Assembly: GCF_002240355.1 (NCBI RefSeq) | Contig: NZ_CP016353.1 | Span: forward strand, 2,220,501-2,284,500 | Length of the DNA: 64,000 nucleotides | Direction: 5' to 3' | From: Prauserella marina | GTDB taxonomy: Bacteria > Actinomycetota > Actinomycetes > Mycobacteriales > Pseudonocardiaceae | In this document: piece after piece, positions 38,008 to 45,744 of the stretch | Layout: every line of letters starts with the position of its first letter | How positions within the stretch are numbered: position 1 is the first letter of the stretch | Made by a program: the position numbers and the translations under genes | The notes under the pieces: model-generated | What the model saw: the letters and a program-made list of their open reading frames with translations, nothing else | What the model was told of the DNA's origin: nothing | Databases searched by the model: none

Positions 38008-39042
38008 CTACTTGGTCGCGACCAGTACATCGCGCACGATAGCCTGGTCCACCCGGTGCGACAGCTCGTCGAAGCCGTCGCCTTCGCGGACGGTGAGCCC
38101 GGCCTTGCGCAGGATGTCCGCGAGTTCGTCCCGTTTCGCGACGTTGGTGTTCCACGAGATCCCCATCGCGCCGCCCTCGCGCAGCACTCTGCTCCACCCG
38201 GGTACGGCGGCGGCGAGCAGTTCGCGGGGGCCTCTCGACAAACTCGCATCGGCCGACTTGCTGCCGTGCTGAACGCCGTACGGCGCGTCGGTGACGATGA
38301 CGTCGACCGATTCCTTGCGCAGCAGCTGGTCGGTTTCCAGCGTGTCGCAGTTGAGGTAGGTCAGTGTGCGGGTCTCGCCCGCCTTGTACTGCTCCTTGCT
38401 CGCCGCGTACTCGATGTCCATGCGCCGTCCGAGCCGGATCTTGTTGCGGCGAAGGGGGGTCGTCTCCGCGCTGTGCTTGAGCCGCTTCTGCCGCAGCCAG
38501 GTCTTGATGAACTGCTGGTAGGCGTCGAAGTCCTTGCCGTCGACCTCGACACCGATGGCGTCGTGACCGCGCATCATCGCGAGGTTGAGCGTCGTTCCCC
38601 TGCCGCACAGCGGATCCAGCACCCGCAGCGGCTCGCCCAGCAGCGCGCCCGCGCGCGAGGAGGCCAGCACGGTCAGGTTGAACAGCAGAGTGGTGAACAG
38701 CTCGTTGGTCTTGCCGGAGTACTTCTGGATCGTCAGCAGGTCGGAGCCGAAGACCCCGGGCGCGTCCAGCGACAGCGGGCGAAGAAGTTCGCCGCTGATC
38801 TCGAAAAGCACGTAGGCCGACGACAGGTTCGACAGGTAGGTGACGTCGGTGTCGGTCAGCGGGGCGGCGGTCATAAAGGTGACGTAGTCGGCGCCCCCGA
38901 TCCGCCGGGTGCCGATGTCGGAGGGCGCCGTGGACAGCACGGTCGTCCCGAACGCGGCCAGTTCGGAACGCAGCAGGCCGGTCGAGGTCTCCGTGTAGAC
39001 CCGGTTGGCCGAAGGCAGGATGAGGATCGCGTACTCAGGCAT
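38008..39042 (-). CDS. TRM11/TrmG10-family SAM-dependent RNA methyltransferase
   Basis: The 344-residue protein has a variable N-terminal RNA-binding part and a Rossmann methyltransferase domain with motif I VLDPLCGRGTTLN (about 141-153) and motif IV TDAPYG (251-256). Relatives use (D/N)PPY to methylate guanosine N2 in tRNA or rRNA; the central Pro is Ala here. It interrupts the conserved rbfA-nrnA-dinF order and runs antisense to its neighbours. TAGGCT lies eight bases before the ATG. The target RNA is unknown. Confidence 0.85.
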   Translation of the reverse strand: MPEYAILILPSANRVYTETSTGLLRSELAAFGTTVLSTAPSDIGTRRIGGADYVTFMTAAPLTDTDVTYLSNLSSAYVLFEISGELLRPLSLDAPGVFGSDLLTIQKYSGKTNELFTTLLFNLTVLASSRAGALLGEPLRVLDPLCGRGTTLNLAMMRGHDAIGVEVDGKDFDAYQQFIKTWLRQKRLKHSAETTPLRRNKIRLGRRMDIEYAASKEQYKAGETRTLTYLNCDTLETDQLLRKESVDVIVTDAPYGVQHGSKSADASLSRGPRELLAAAVPGWSRVLREGGAMGISWNTNVAKRDELADILRKAGLTVREGDGFDELSHRVDQAIVRDVLVATK

Positions 39043-39083
39043 CGCGCAGCAGCCTAGCCCGCCCGCGTGGTTAGGCTCGGCTG

Positions 39084-40400
39084 GTGGTCAACGTGGTGGA
39101 GGAGCGCGTCCCGGCACGCAAGGTGTTCGGTCTCGCCGTTCCCGCGCTGGGGGTTCTCGCGGCCGAGCCGCTCTACGTTCTCGTCGACACGGCGGTGGTG
39201 GGGCATCTCGGCGCGTTGCCGCTGGCCGGTCTCGCGCTCGGCGGCGTGCTGCTGTCGCTGGTCTCCACCCAGCTGACGTTTCTTTCCTACGGCACGACGG
39301 CGCGCACGGCCAGATTGCACGGCGCGGGCCGCCGCGCGGAGGCGGTGAGCGAGGGAGTACAGGCGACCTGGCTCGCGCTGGCGGTGGGACTCGTCGTGCT
39401 CGGGCTCGGTCAGCTCTTCGCCGAGCCCATCGCCTCGGCGATGTCGGGGGACGAGGCGGTCACCGCCGAGGCGGTGTCGTGGCTGCGGATCGCGCTGTGC
39501 GGCGCGCCCATGATCCTGGTGACGATGGCGGGCAACGGCTGGATGCGCGGCGTCCAGGACGCGGTGCGCCCGCTGCGGTACGTGCTGGTTGGCAACGCGA
39601 TCTCGGCCGTGCTGTGCCCGGTCCTGGTCTATCCGGTCGGCTGGGGGCTCGAAGGCTCGGCGATCGCCAACGTCGTCGCGCAGACCATCTCCGGCGGGTT
39701 GTTCCTGCGCGCGCTCGCCCGCGAGCGCGCGGGTCTGCGGCCACACCCTTCGGTCATGTGGGCGCAGCTCACACTTGGTCGCGACCTCGTGTTGCGCAGC
39801 CTCGGCTTCCAGGCGTGCTTCCTGTCGGCGGCCACGGTCGCCGCCCGCACCTCGACCGAGGCGGTCGGCGCGCACCAGGTGGTTCTGCAGTTGTGGACGT
39901 TCCTTTCGCTGGTACTCGACTCGGTCGCCATCGCGGCGCAGTCGCTCATCGGCGCGGCGCTCGGCGGGGGATCCAGTCGCAAGGCGCGCGGGGTCGCCAC
40001 CCAGATCGCCAGGTACGGCCTGATCTTCGGCTGCTTCCTGTGCGCGGTGTTCGCCGCGCTGTCCCAGGTGTTGCCGCACGCGTTCACCTCGGATCCGGGC
40101 GTGCTCGGCGAGATACCGCACGCGTGGTGGTTCTTCGTCGCGCTGCAACCGGTCGCCGGAGTGGTGTTCGCGCTCGACGGGGTCCTGCTCGGCGCCGGTG
40201 ACGCCGCGTTCCTGCGCAACGCCACCATCGCCAGCGCGGTCGGCGGGTTCCTCCCGATGATCTGGGCCTCGCTCGCGTTCGGCTGGGGGCTCACCGGCAT
40301 CTGGGCAGGGCTGTCGCTGTTCATGCTGGCGCGGCTCGGTTTCGTGCTGGCGCGCTGGCGGTCCGGCAAGTGGGCGGTCGTCGGCGCCGTGCGCGCCTGA
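39084..40400 (+). CDS. MATE-family efflux transporter, DinF-like
   Basis: The 438-residue protein has twelve predicted membrane segments in two MATE repeats (PALGVLAAEPLYVLVDTAVVG at the start, GVVFALDGVLLGAGDA in the second half). It would export cationic drugs or metabolites using a sodium or proton gradient. In mycobacteria the dinF-like gene follows rbfA and nrnA; here it follows rbfA and a divergent methyltransferase. GTG at 39084 has TAGGCT six bases upstream; a GTG at 39093 is an alternative. Confidence 0.92.
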   Translation: MVNVVEERVPARKVFGLAVPALGVLAAEPLYVLVDTAVVGHLGALPLAGLALGGVLLSLVSTQLTFLSYGTTARTARLHGAGRRAEAVSEGVQATWLALAVGLVVLGLGQLFAEPIASAMSGDEAVTAEAVSWLRIALCGAPMILVTMAGNGWMRGVQDAVRPLRYVLVGNAISAVLCPVLVYPVGWGLEGSAIANVVAQTISGGLFLRALARERAGLRPHPSVMWAQLTLGRDLVLRSLGFQACFLSAATVAARTSTEAVGAHQVVLQLWTFLSLVLDSVAIAAQSLIGAALGGGSSRKARGVATQIARYGLIFGCFLCAVFAALSQVLPHAFTSDPGVLGEIPHAWWFFVALQPVAGVVFALDGVLLGAGDAAFLRNATIASAVGGFLPMIWASLAFGWGLTGIWAGLSLFMLARLGFVLARWRSGKWAVVGAVRA

Positions 40401-40480
40401 CGGTCTTGTGGCGAAAGAGCACAGTCCTTGCAGCGCAAGGCATCCACGCGGTGTGGGCAACAACACTTCGGTAACGGGTA

Positions 40481-40506
40481 TGTTTCGGCGATGGTTAGCC
40501 GATACA
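40481..40506. promoter_or_regulatory. Inverted repeat upstream of the MFS transporter
   Basis: The arms TGTTTCGGC and GCCGATACA around eight bases pair at eight of nine positions. It lies 65 bp before the TTG start. A second small hairpin, CCTTGC-AGC-GCAAGG, is at 40426-40440, close behind the MATE gene. The first resembles an operator, the second perhaps a weak terminator. Confidence 0.4.
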
Positions 40507-40571
40507 ACTAACGGGACGGCGGTGCAGGCGTCCTCACGCCAACACACACTCGTCGTCTTGGAGGGAGTTCC

Positions 40572-41906
40572 TTGCCGTCCCGTGGCCCAGCGTCCACGCG
40601 TGCCAGTACACGGTCCTGGTTGATCTGGCTGACCGCCGCCTCCGTCTACGTTCTCGCCGTATTCCATCGCACGTCGTTCGGGGTCGCCGGTCTCGAAGCC
40701 GCCGACCGCTTCGGTGTCGGCGCCGCCGCGCTGAGCACCTTCACCGTGTTGCAGCTCGGTGTCTACGCCGTCATGCAGATCCCCACCGGGGTGCTCGTCG
40801 ACCGGTACGGGCCCCGCAACATCCTCACCGCGGCACTGGTGTTCCTCTCCGCCGGACAGATCCTGATCGCCGTCGCGAGCACCTACACGCTGGGGCTCGT
40901 CGCCCGCGGCGTGCTCGGCCTCGGCGACGCCATGACCTTCGTGTCCGTGCTGCGGCTGGCGGCGAACCATTTCCCGGCCAGGCAGTACATGTTCGTCACC
41001 GCCCTCACCGGCGCGCTCGGCTTCGCCGGCAACCTCGCGGCCACGCTGCCGCTGACCCTGCTGCTCGCGGGGCCTGGCTGGCTGCCGACCTTCCTCGGCG
41101 CCGGACTGGTGACCATCGTGTTCGTCGGGGTCGTGCAGTGGCGGGTACACGACACGCCGACCGCGAAGGTCGTCGAGTCTCCGTCGGTTCCGGCGGGGGA
41201 GATCGGCAAGCAGGTTCTCGGCGCGCTGCGCGTGCCGGGCACCCGGCTCGGGTTCTGGACCCACTTCTCGACGATGTTCGGCCAGAACGTGCTCGTGCTG
41301 TTGTGGGGAGTGCCCTATTTGGTGCAAGGACAGGGATATTCGGTGACCACGGCCAGTTCGCTGCTCATGGTCTTCGTCGTCGGCGCGATGTGCGGCGGGC
41401 CCTTCGTCGGCACGCTCGTCGGACGACGGCCCGAGGTCCGGATGCCGCTGGTGCTCGGTTTCCTCGGTGGCAGCGCGCTCGTGTGGGCGGTGTTGCTGAG
41501 CTGGCCGGGCACCGTCCCCATCGGAGTGCTCATTCCCTCGTTCCTCGTGCTGAGCTTCGGCGGCCCCGTCTCGTCGGTCGGATTCGCGCTGGCGCGCGAC
41601 TACAACCCGCTGCCGAGGGTCGGCACCGCGACCGGCGTCGTCAACGTCGGCGGCTTCTGCGCGACGACGATCACCGCGCTGCTGATCGGTGTCCTGCTGG
41701 AACTGACGGGAGGGGACTTCCGGATCGCGTTGTCCTCCGTCGTCGTCGTGCTCGCGTTCGGGTCGTGGCGGATGTTCGTCTGGTACCGCAGGGCAAGGGC
41801 GGCGGTGTTCGCGGCGCAGGCGCGCGGCGAATCGGTGCCGGTGCGGTTGCGGCGGCACCGCTGGGATGTCGCGAGGGAACAGGAGAGGGTGGCCGCCACG
41901 GTCTGA
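40572..41906 (+). CDS. MFS transporter
   Basis: The 444-residue major-facilitator protein has twelve membrane segments. The motif-A-like loop after helix 2 is GVLVDRYGPRNILTAAL, and a related loop in the second half is GTLVGRRPEVRMPLVLG. It starts at TTG 40572 behind GGAGGGAG, which fits far better than any later ATG. The substrate is unknown; many such transporters export drugs or take up metabolites. A short cytosolic tail is basic. Confidence 0.9.
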   Translation: MPSRGPASTRASTRSWLIWLTAASVYVLAVFHRTSFGVAGLEAADRFGVGAAALSTFTVLQLGVYAVMQIPTGVLVDRYGPRNILTAALVFLSAGQILIAVASTYTLGLVARGVLGLGDAMTFVSVLRLAANHFPARQYMFVTALTGALGFAGNLAATLPLTLLLAGPGWLPTFLGAGLVTIVFVGVVQWRVHDTPTAKVVESPSVPAGEIGKQVLGALRVPGTRLGFWTHFSTMFGQNVLVLLWGVPYLVQGQGYSVTTASSLLMVFVVGAMCGGPFVGTLVGRRPEVRMPLVLGFLGGSALVWAVLLSWPGTVPIGVLIPSFLVLSFGGPVSSVGFALARDYNPLPRVGTATGVVNVGGFCATTITALLIGVLLELTGGDFRIALSSVVVVLAFGSWRMFVWYRRARAAVFAAQARGESVPVRLRRHRWDVAREQERVAATV

Positions 41907-41934
41907 TCGAGGGGCATCGATAGGGTGTTCGGTC

Positions 41935-42834
41935 GTGTCCAGACAGCCCGCACAGGCGCCTCCGCCCCCCGGTCTCCTCGTCGTCGACAAGCCGAGCGGG
42001 ATGACCTCACACGACGTCGTCGCCAAGGCCCGCCGGTTCATGGGCACTCGCAAGATCGGGCACGCGGGCACCCTCGATCCCATGGCCACCGGTGTGCTCG
42101 TGCTCGGTATCGAGCGGGCAACCAAGCTGCTCGGACATCTCGCTCTCGACCGCAAGACCTATCTGGCGACGCTGTCGCTCGGTGCCTCGACGACGACCGA
42201 CGACGCCGAGGGCGAGCTGCTGGAGCAGACCGACCCTTCCGGCGTCGGCGACGAGCGGATCCACGCCGGGGTCGCCACCCTCACCGGTGATCTCCAGCAG
42301 GTGCCGAGCGCGGTGAGCGCGGTCAAGGTCGACGGCAAGCGGGCTTATGCCAGGGTGCGCGACGGCGAGAAGGTGGAGCTGCCGCCCCGGCCGGTGACCG
42401 TGTACCGGTTCGACGTGCTCGCGCTGCGCAGGACACCGGGCAGGATCGAGATCGACGCGATGATCGACTGTTCCTCCGGAACGTATGTCAGGGCACTGGC
42501 AAGGGACTTGGGTGCCGACCTCGGCGTCGGAGGGCATCTCGCGGCGCTGCGCAGGACGACCGTCGGGCCGTTCAGCCTCGCGACCGCCCGCACCCTCGAC
42601 CGGATCGAGCGGGAGCCCGCGTTGTCGATGAGTCTTGAGGACGCCGTGGCCGCGGCATTTCCCAGCAGGAACGTCGACGCCGTCACCGCCCGCGCGGTCA
42701 GGCATGGGCAGCGCATCCCCGCCGCCGGTATCGCCGGTACCTACGGGGTTTTCGGACCGGATGGCACGGTGCTGGCGCTGGCCGCCGACGAGGGGGGCAC
42801 CGCGCGCACCGTGGTCGTGCTCGCGCCCGCCTAG
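41935..42834 (+). CDS. truB: tRNA pseudouridine(55) synthase TruB
   Basis: The 299-residue enzyme has the TruB signature DKPSGMTSHDVV and GTLDPMATGVL, whose Asp is the catalytic nucleophile, with YLATLSLGASTTTDDAEG and a C-terminal PUA-like part. It isomerises U55 in tRNA. GTG at 41935 has TAGGGT eight bases upstream, so the transcript probably starts at or next to the codon. An earlier in-frame start would overlap the MFS gene. Confidence 0.95.
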   Translation: MSRQPAQAPPPPGLLVVDKPSGMTSHDVVAKARRFMGTRKIGHAGTLDPMATGVLVLGIERATKLLGHLALDRKTYLATLSLGASTTTDDAEGELLEQTDPSGVGDERIHAGVATLTGDLQQVPSAVSAVKVDGKRAYARVRDGEKVELPPRPVTVYRFDVLALRRTPGRIEIDAMIDCSSGTYVRALARDLGADLGVGGHLAALRRTTVGPFSLATARTLDRIEREPALSMSLEDAVAAAFPSRNVDAVTARAVRHGQRIPAAGIAGTYGVFGPDGTVLALAADEGGTARTVVVLAPA

Positions 42835-42935
42835 CCTGGCCGTCCCTCGGGTGCTCCGCACGCTCCGTGACGCTCGTCCCGGCCCGTGACCCTGCTGTCG
42901 CCGGGTGCCGCTGACCCCGACTACGCTTCGAGTCC

Positions 42936-43898
42936 GTGCTGCGTTGGAGGGGTTTGAACGACCTGCCCGGTGGTTGGGGACGTTGTGTGGTCACGATCGG
43001 CGTTTTCGACGGCGTCCATCGAGGACACCAGGCGTTGATCAACAGGACGGTGGAGGCCGCCGCGCGACGCGGTCTCCCGAGTGTGGTGCTGACCTTCGAT
43101 CCGCATCCCTCCGAGGTACTGCGGCCCGGCAGTCATCCCGCCCAGTTGACCACCCTGCGCAGGAAGGCCGAGCTGGTCGAGCGGCTCGGGGTCGACGTGT
43201 TCGCGGTACTGCCGTTCACCCTCGAACTGTCCAAGCTGACTCCCGACGAGTTCGTGCACGAGGTCCTTGTCGACAAGCTGCACGCCGCGGCCGTGATCGT
43301 GGGGGAGAACTTCACCTTCGGTCACAAGGCCGCCGGTGACGTGCAGACGCTGCGCACCCTCGGCAAGCGGTTCGGCTTCGTGGCCCAGGGCGCCAAGCTC
43401 CAGGGCAGGCACCTTCCCGGTGAGCAGGACGACAGCGAGATCACCTTCTCCTCGACCTACGTGCGCTCGTGCATCGACGCGGGCGACGTCGTCGCCGCCG
43501 CCGACGCGCTCGGCAGGCCACACCGGCTCGAAGGCATCGTCGTGCGCGGCGACGGCAGGGGGCACGACCTCGGCTTTCCGACAGCCAACCTCTCCGCGCC
43601 CCGGTACGCGGCGATTCCGGCCGACGGCGTGTACGCGGGCTGGTTCACCCGTGCGGCCAAACCGGACGACAAGCTCGCCGCCGCCATCTCGGTTGGCACC
43701 AATCCCACGTTCTCGGGGCGCGAGCGCACCGTGGAGGCGTTCGTGCTGGACGTCGACGAGGACTTCTACGGCCAGCACGTCGCGATCGACTTCGTGTCGC
43801 GGCTAAGGGGACAGATCGCTTTCGACGGCCCTGACGCGCTGGTCGAGAAGATGACCGCGGACGTCGCCGAGACCCGGCGCGTGCTGCGGGAGGTATGA
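42936..43898 (+). CDS. ribF: Bifunctional riboflavin kinase/FAD synthetase
   Basis: The 320-residue protein has the N-terminal FAD synthetase domain (GVFDGVHRGHQALI, TFDPHPSEV, FTFGHKAAGD, FSSTYVRSCI) and the C-terminal flavokinase domain (GRGHDLGFPTANL, GTNPTF, DFYGQHVAIDFV). It makes FMN and FAD. GTG at 42936 has TACGCT eight bases upstream, a leaderless-type start like that of truB. No FMN riboswitch is visible. Confidence 0.96.
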   Translation: MLRWRGLNDLPGGWGRCVVTIGVFDGVHRGHQALINRTVEAAARRGLPSVVLTFDPHPSEVLRPGSHPAQLTTLRRKAELVERLGVDVFAVLPFTLELSKLTPDEFVHEVLVDKLHAAAVIVGENFTFGHKAAGDVQTLRTLGKRFGFVAQGAKLQGRHLPGEQDDSEITFSSTYVRSCIDAGDVVAAADALGRPHRLEGIVVRGDGRGHDLGFPTANLSAPRYAAIPADGVYAGWFTRAAKPDDKLAAAISVGTNPTFSGRERTVEAFVLDVDEDFYGQHVAIDFVSRLRGQIAFDGPDALVEKMTADVAETRRVLREV

Positions 43899-43936
43899 CG
43901 GGGTGCGTGACAGCGGTATGACAGCTCTTTGACAGC
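43896..43936 (+). promoter_or_regulatory. TGACAGC direct repeats at 11-bp spacing
   Basis: Three exact TGACAGC heptamers start at 43908, 43919 and 43930, eleven bases apart, with a related TGACGGG at 43896. They lie on one face of the helix between ribF and the gene at 44112. This is the layout of binding sites for SARP/OmpR-type activators, with direct heptamers one helical turn apart. No such activator gene is in the window. Confidence 0.6.
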
Positions 43937-44111
43937 TTCCCCGGCAGCCTCCGGTGCGACCGGCCGGACGAGTGCGTGACGGCATTCGGGTGCGAAAGCG
44001 AAGGGGCCGTCCGTTCTGCCCTTCACGTCGTATTCGACCTGGCAGGATGCCCCCAGAATCGGAGGTGTCACCCGGTCCTGGGGACACCGGAAAAGGGGAG
44101 CAGGGCTGACT

Positions 44112-44591
44112 GTGGAGGACCACGAAATCGTCCAGCGGAACATCGCACTGCAACGGGAGTGGTACGGGGAGCCGTTGGGTGACAGGGTGCGCAGGCTGGT
44201 CGCGGCCTTCGACGTATCCCAGGCGTCCCTGTCGGAGGTTCTCGGCATCAGCGCACCGATGTTGAGCCAGGTGATGAGCGGCAGACGCGCGAAGATCGGA
44301 AACCCGCTGGTGCTGGCCAGACTCATCATGCTCGAACGCAAGGTGCTCACCCCCGGCGTCGCGGCGGGAAGCAAAAGCGCGCTCAAGGCCGCGCTTGAGG
44401 ACGTGAGAACCGCCAGACCGCGCGTCGGCAGGGACAGCCTTCCCGTCGGTGAAGGGCAGGACGACCAGGCCGTGCTCGCCGGGCTGCGCGAGGTGGCCGA
44501 GGACGAGGGCCTGCTCCGCGCGGCGGAGCGGCTCGACGCCGACTACCCCGCCCTCGCCGACCTGCTGCGAAGGGCAGGCAAGAGCGGATAG
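44112..44591 (+). CDS. Helix-turn-helix (XRE-like) DNA-binding protein
   Basis: The protein has 159 residues. A helix-turn-helix of the XRE/Cro type lies at about 30-75 (FDVSQASLSEVLGISAPMLSQVMSGRRAKIGNP), followed by a helical, charged C-terminal part (LREVAEDEGLLRAAERLDADYPALADLLRR) that may mediate oligomerisation. It begins at GTG 44112. It sits between ribF and thpR-rpsO, a conserved position, with four TGAC-type repeats upstream. The target genes are unknown; it may regulate itself. Confidence 0.82.
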   Translation: MEDHEIVQRNIALQREWYGEPLGDRVRRLVAAFDVSQASLSEVLGISAPMLSQVMSGRRAKIGNPLVLARLIMLERKVLTPGVAAGSKSALKAALEDVRTARPRVGRDSLPVGEGQDDQAVLAGLREVAEDEGLLRAAERLDADYPALADLLRRAGKSG

Positions 44592-44600
44592 GTTCGCCGA

Positions 44601-45146
44601 ATGCCCCGGCTGTTCAGTGCGCTGATCCCGCCACCGGAGGTCGTCGCCTCACTACGCACCGAACTGGGCCGGCTCGGCCTCGGCGGCAATGGCCGGGACG
44701 GCGGTGACGGAGAAGAGGTCGGCCGGTTGCGCGAGGAGCCCGCGAGCCGGTGGCACATCACACTCGGGTTCTACGGTCGCGACCTGACCTCCTCCCGGAC
44801 CGCGTGGTTGCGGGAGCGGCTGACCGGCGCGCCCGCACCGACGCTGCGGCTGGCGGGCGCCGGAGCGTTCTCCGATGTAATCTGGGTCGGGGTCTTCGGG
44901 AGCGGGCTTGCCGAATTGGCCGCCGCCGTCCGGCCGGACGGTGAGGTTCGCCGGTTCCGCGCTCATCTCACCATCGCCAGAGGTGCGACGGTGGAGCGGG
45001 CGCGACGGTTCGGTGAAGCGCTGGCCGGCTACCGGGGCCCTCGCTGGCAGGCCACCGAGGCCGTGCTCGTGCGCAGTGACCCCGGTGAGAGCGGCCCGGT
45101 GTACAGCACGGTCGAGCGCTTCCCGCTCGGCTCGACCGGGAGTTGA
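44601..45146 (+). CDS. thpR: RNA 2',3'-cyclic phosphodiesterase (2H family)
   Basis: The 181-residue protein has the two HxTx motifs of the 2H phosphoesterase superfamily: HITL (H52) and HLTI (H122). It opens 2',3'-cyclic phosphates on RNA ends, as LigT/ThpR does. A small insert rich in Gly and Asp (about 28-40) precedes the first motif. ATG at 44601 has TAGGTT six bases upstream and follows the previous stop by nine bases. Confidence 0.92.
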   Translation: MPRLFSALIPPPEVVASLRTELGRLGLGGNGRDGGDGEEVGRLREEPASRWHITLGFYGRDLTSSRTAWLRERLTGAPAPTLRLAGAGAFSDVIWVGVFGSGLAELAAAVRPDGEVRRFRAHLTIARGATVERARRFGEALAGYRGPRWQATEAVLVRSDPGESGPVYSTVERFPLGSTGS

Positions 45147-45245
45147 AAAGACCTGCTGTTACCCTTGACAGTCGAGTCCGGCTGCGGTCCGTGGCGGCCG
45201 GGATACTCTCGTTACCTGCACGGCACAAATTTGAGGAGAACACGA

Positions 45246-45515
45246 GTGGCGCTGTCCACCGACGAGAAGAAGTCGATCCTGTCCGAGTACGGCGTGCACG
45301 ACTCCGACACCGGATCCCCCGAGGCGCAGGTCGCACTGCTGACCAAGCGGATCACCGGCCTCACCGAGCATCTCAAGATGCACAAGCACGACCACCACTC
45401 ACGTCGCGGTCTGTTGCTGCTGGTCGGCCGTCGCCGCCGGCTGCTCAACTACGTGATGAGTGTGGACGTCGAGCGGTACCGTTCGCTGATTCAGCGCCTC
45501 GGCCTCCGCCGATGA
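45246..45515 (+). CDS. rpsO: 30S ribosomal protein S15
   Basis: The 89-residue protein has the exact family length, with [33 protein letters not shown] and [10 protein letters not shown]. It binds the central domain of 16S rRNA. GTG at 45246 follows GAGGAGAAC. An own promoter is likely in the roughly 100 bp upstream (GATACTCT near 45202). A 38-bp perfect palindrome directly after the gene separates it from pnp. Confidence 0.98.
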   Translation: MALSTDEKKSILSEYGVHDSDTGSPEAQVALLTKRITGLTEHLKMHKHDHHSRRGLLLLVGRRRRLLNYVMSVDVERYRSLIQRLGLRR

Positions 45516-45521
45516 CAAGCT

Positions 45522-45559
45522 CCGAGGGGGAGTGACCCGGCCGGGTCACTCCCCCTCGG
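45522..45559. terminator. 38-bp perfect palindrome between rpsO and pnp
   Basis: The left half begins CCGAGGGGGAGTGACCCGG (45522-45540) and the right half is its exact complement (45541-45559), with no spacer. As RNA it forms a very stable stem ending in a tight loop. In Escherichia coli the same junction carries the rpsO terminator and an RNase III processing site for pnp autoregulation; a parallel role is inference. Confidence 0.8.
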
Positions 45560-45685
45560 TACAAGTAAGCCGACAACAGGGCGAAAACACCACGCGCGAG
45601 GGCGCCTCAGCCGGTCCTCGGTAGTGGCTCCCGGGATGAGAAGTCCCGAGAGCTTCGATCGATGACCGGCCCCGTACCTCGGGCG

Positions 45686-45705
45686 GCCCCCAAAGGGTTG
45701 GGGGC
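45686..45705 (+). promoter_or_regulatory. Hairpin in the pnp leader
   Basis: The arms GCCCCCAA and TTGGGGGC with loop AGGG lie 40 bases before the pnp start, within a roughly 185-base leader. A second partial stem (CTCGGGACTT-type pairing) lies near 45630-45655. The leader may control pnp expression after transcription. Confidence 0.5.
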
Positions 45706-45744
45706 AGGAGTGAAGCCCGAACGTACGAGGAGTCAAGAAACCTT

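Noticed and set aside
39054-42155. A continuous minus-strand open frame of over 1,000 codons opposite the MATE, MFS and truB genes
   Set aside because: It is antisense to three well-supported genes, Arg/Glu/Gln/His-rich with no domain, and typical of antisense frames in high-G+C DNA.
42835-42935. FMN riboswitch ahead of ribF
   Set aside because: The 100-bp gap lacks the conserved RFN element, and a TACGCT element eight bases before the GTG suggests a leaderless transcript.
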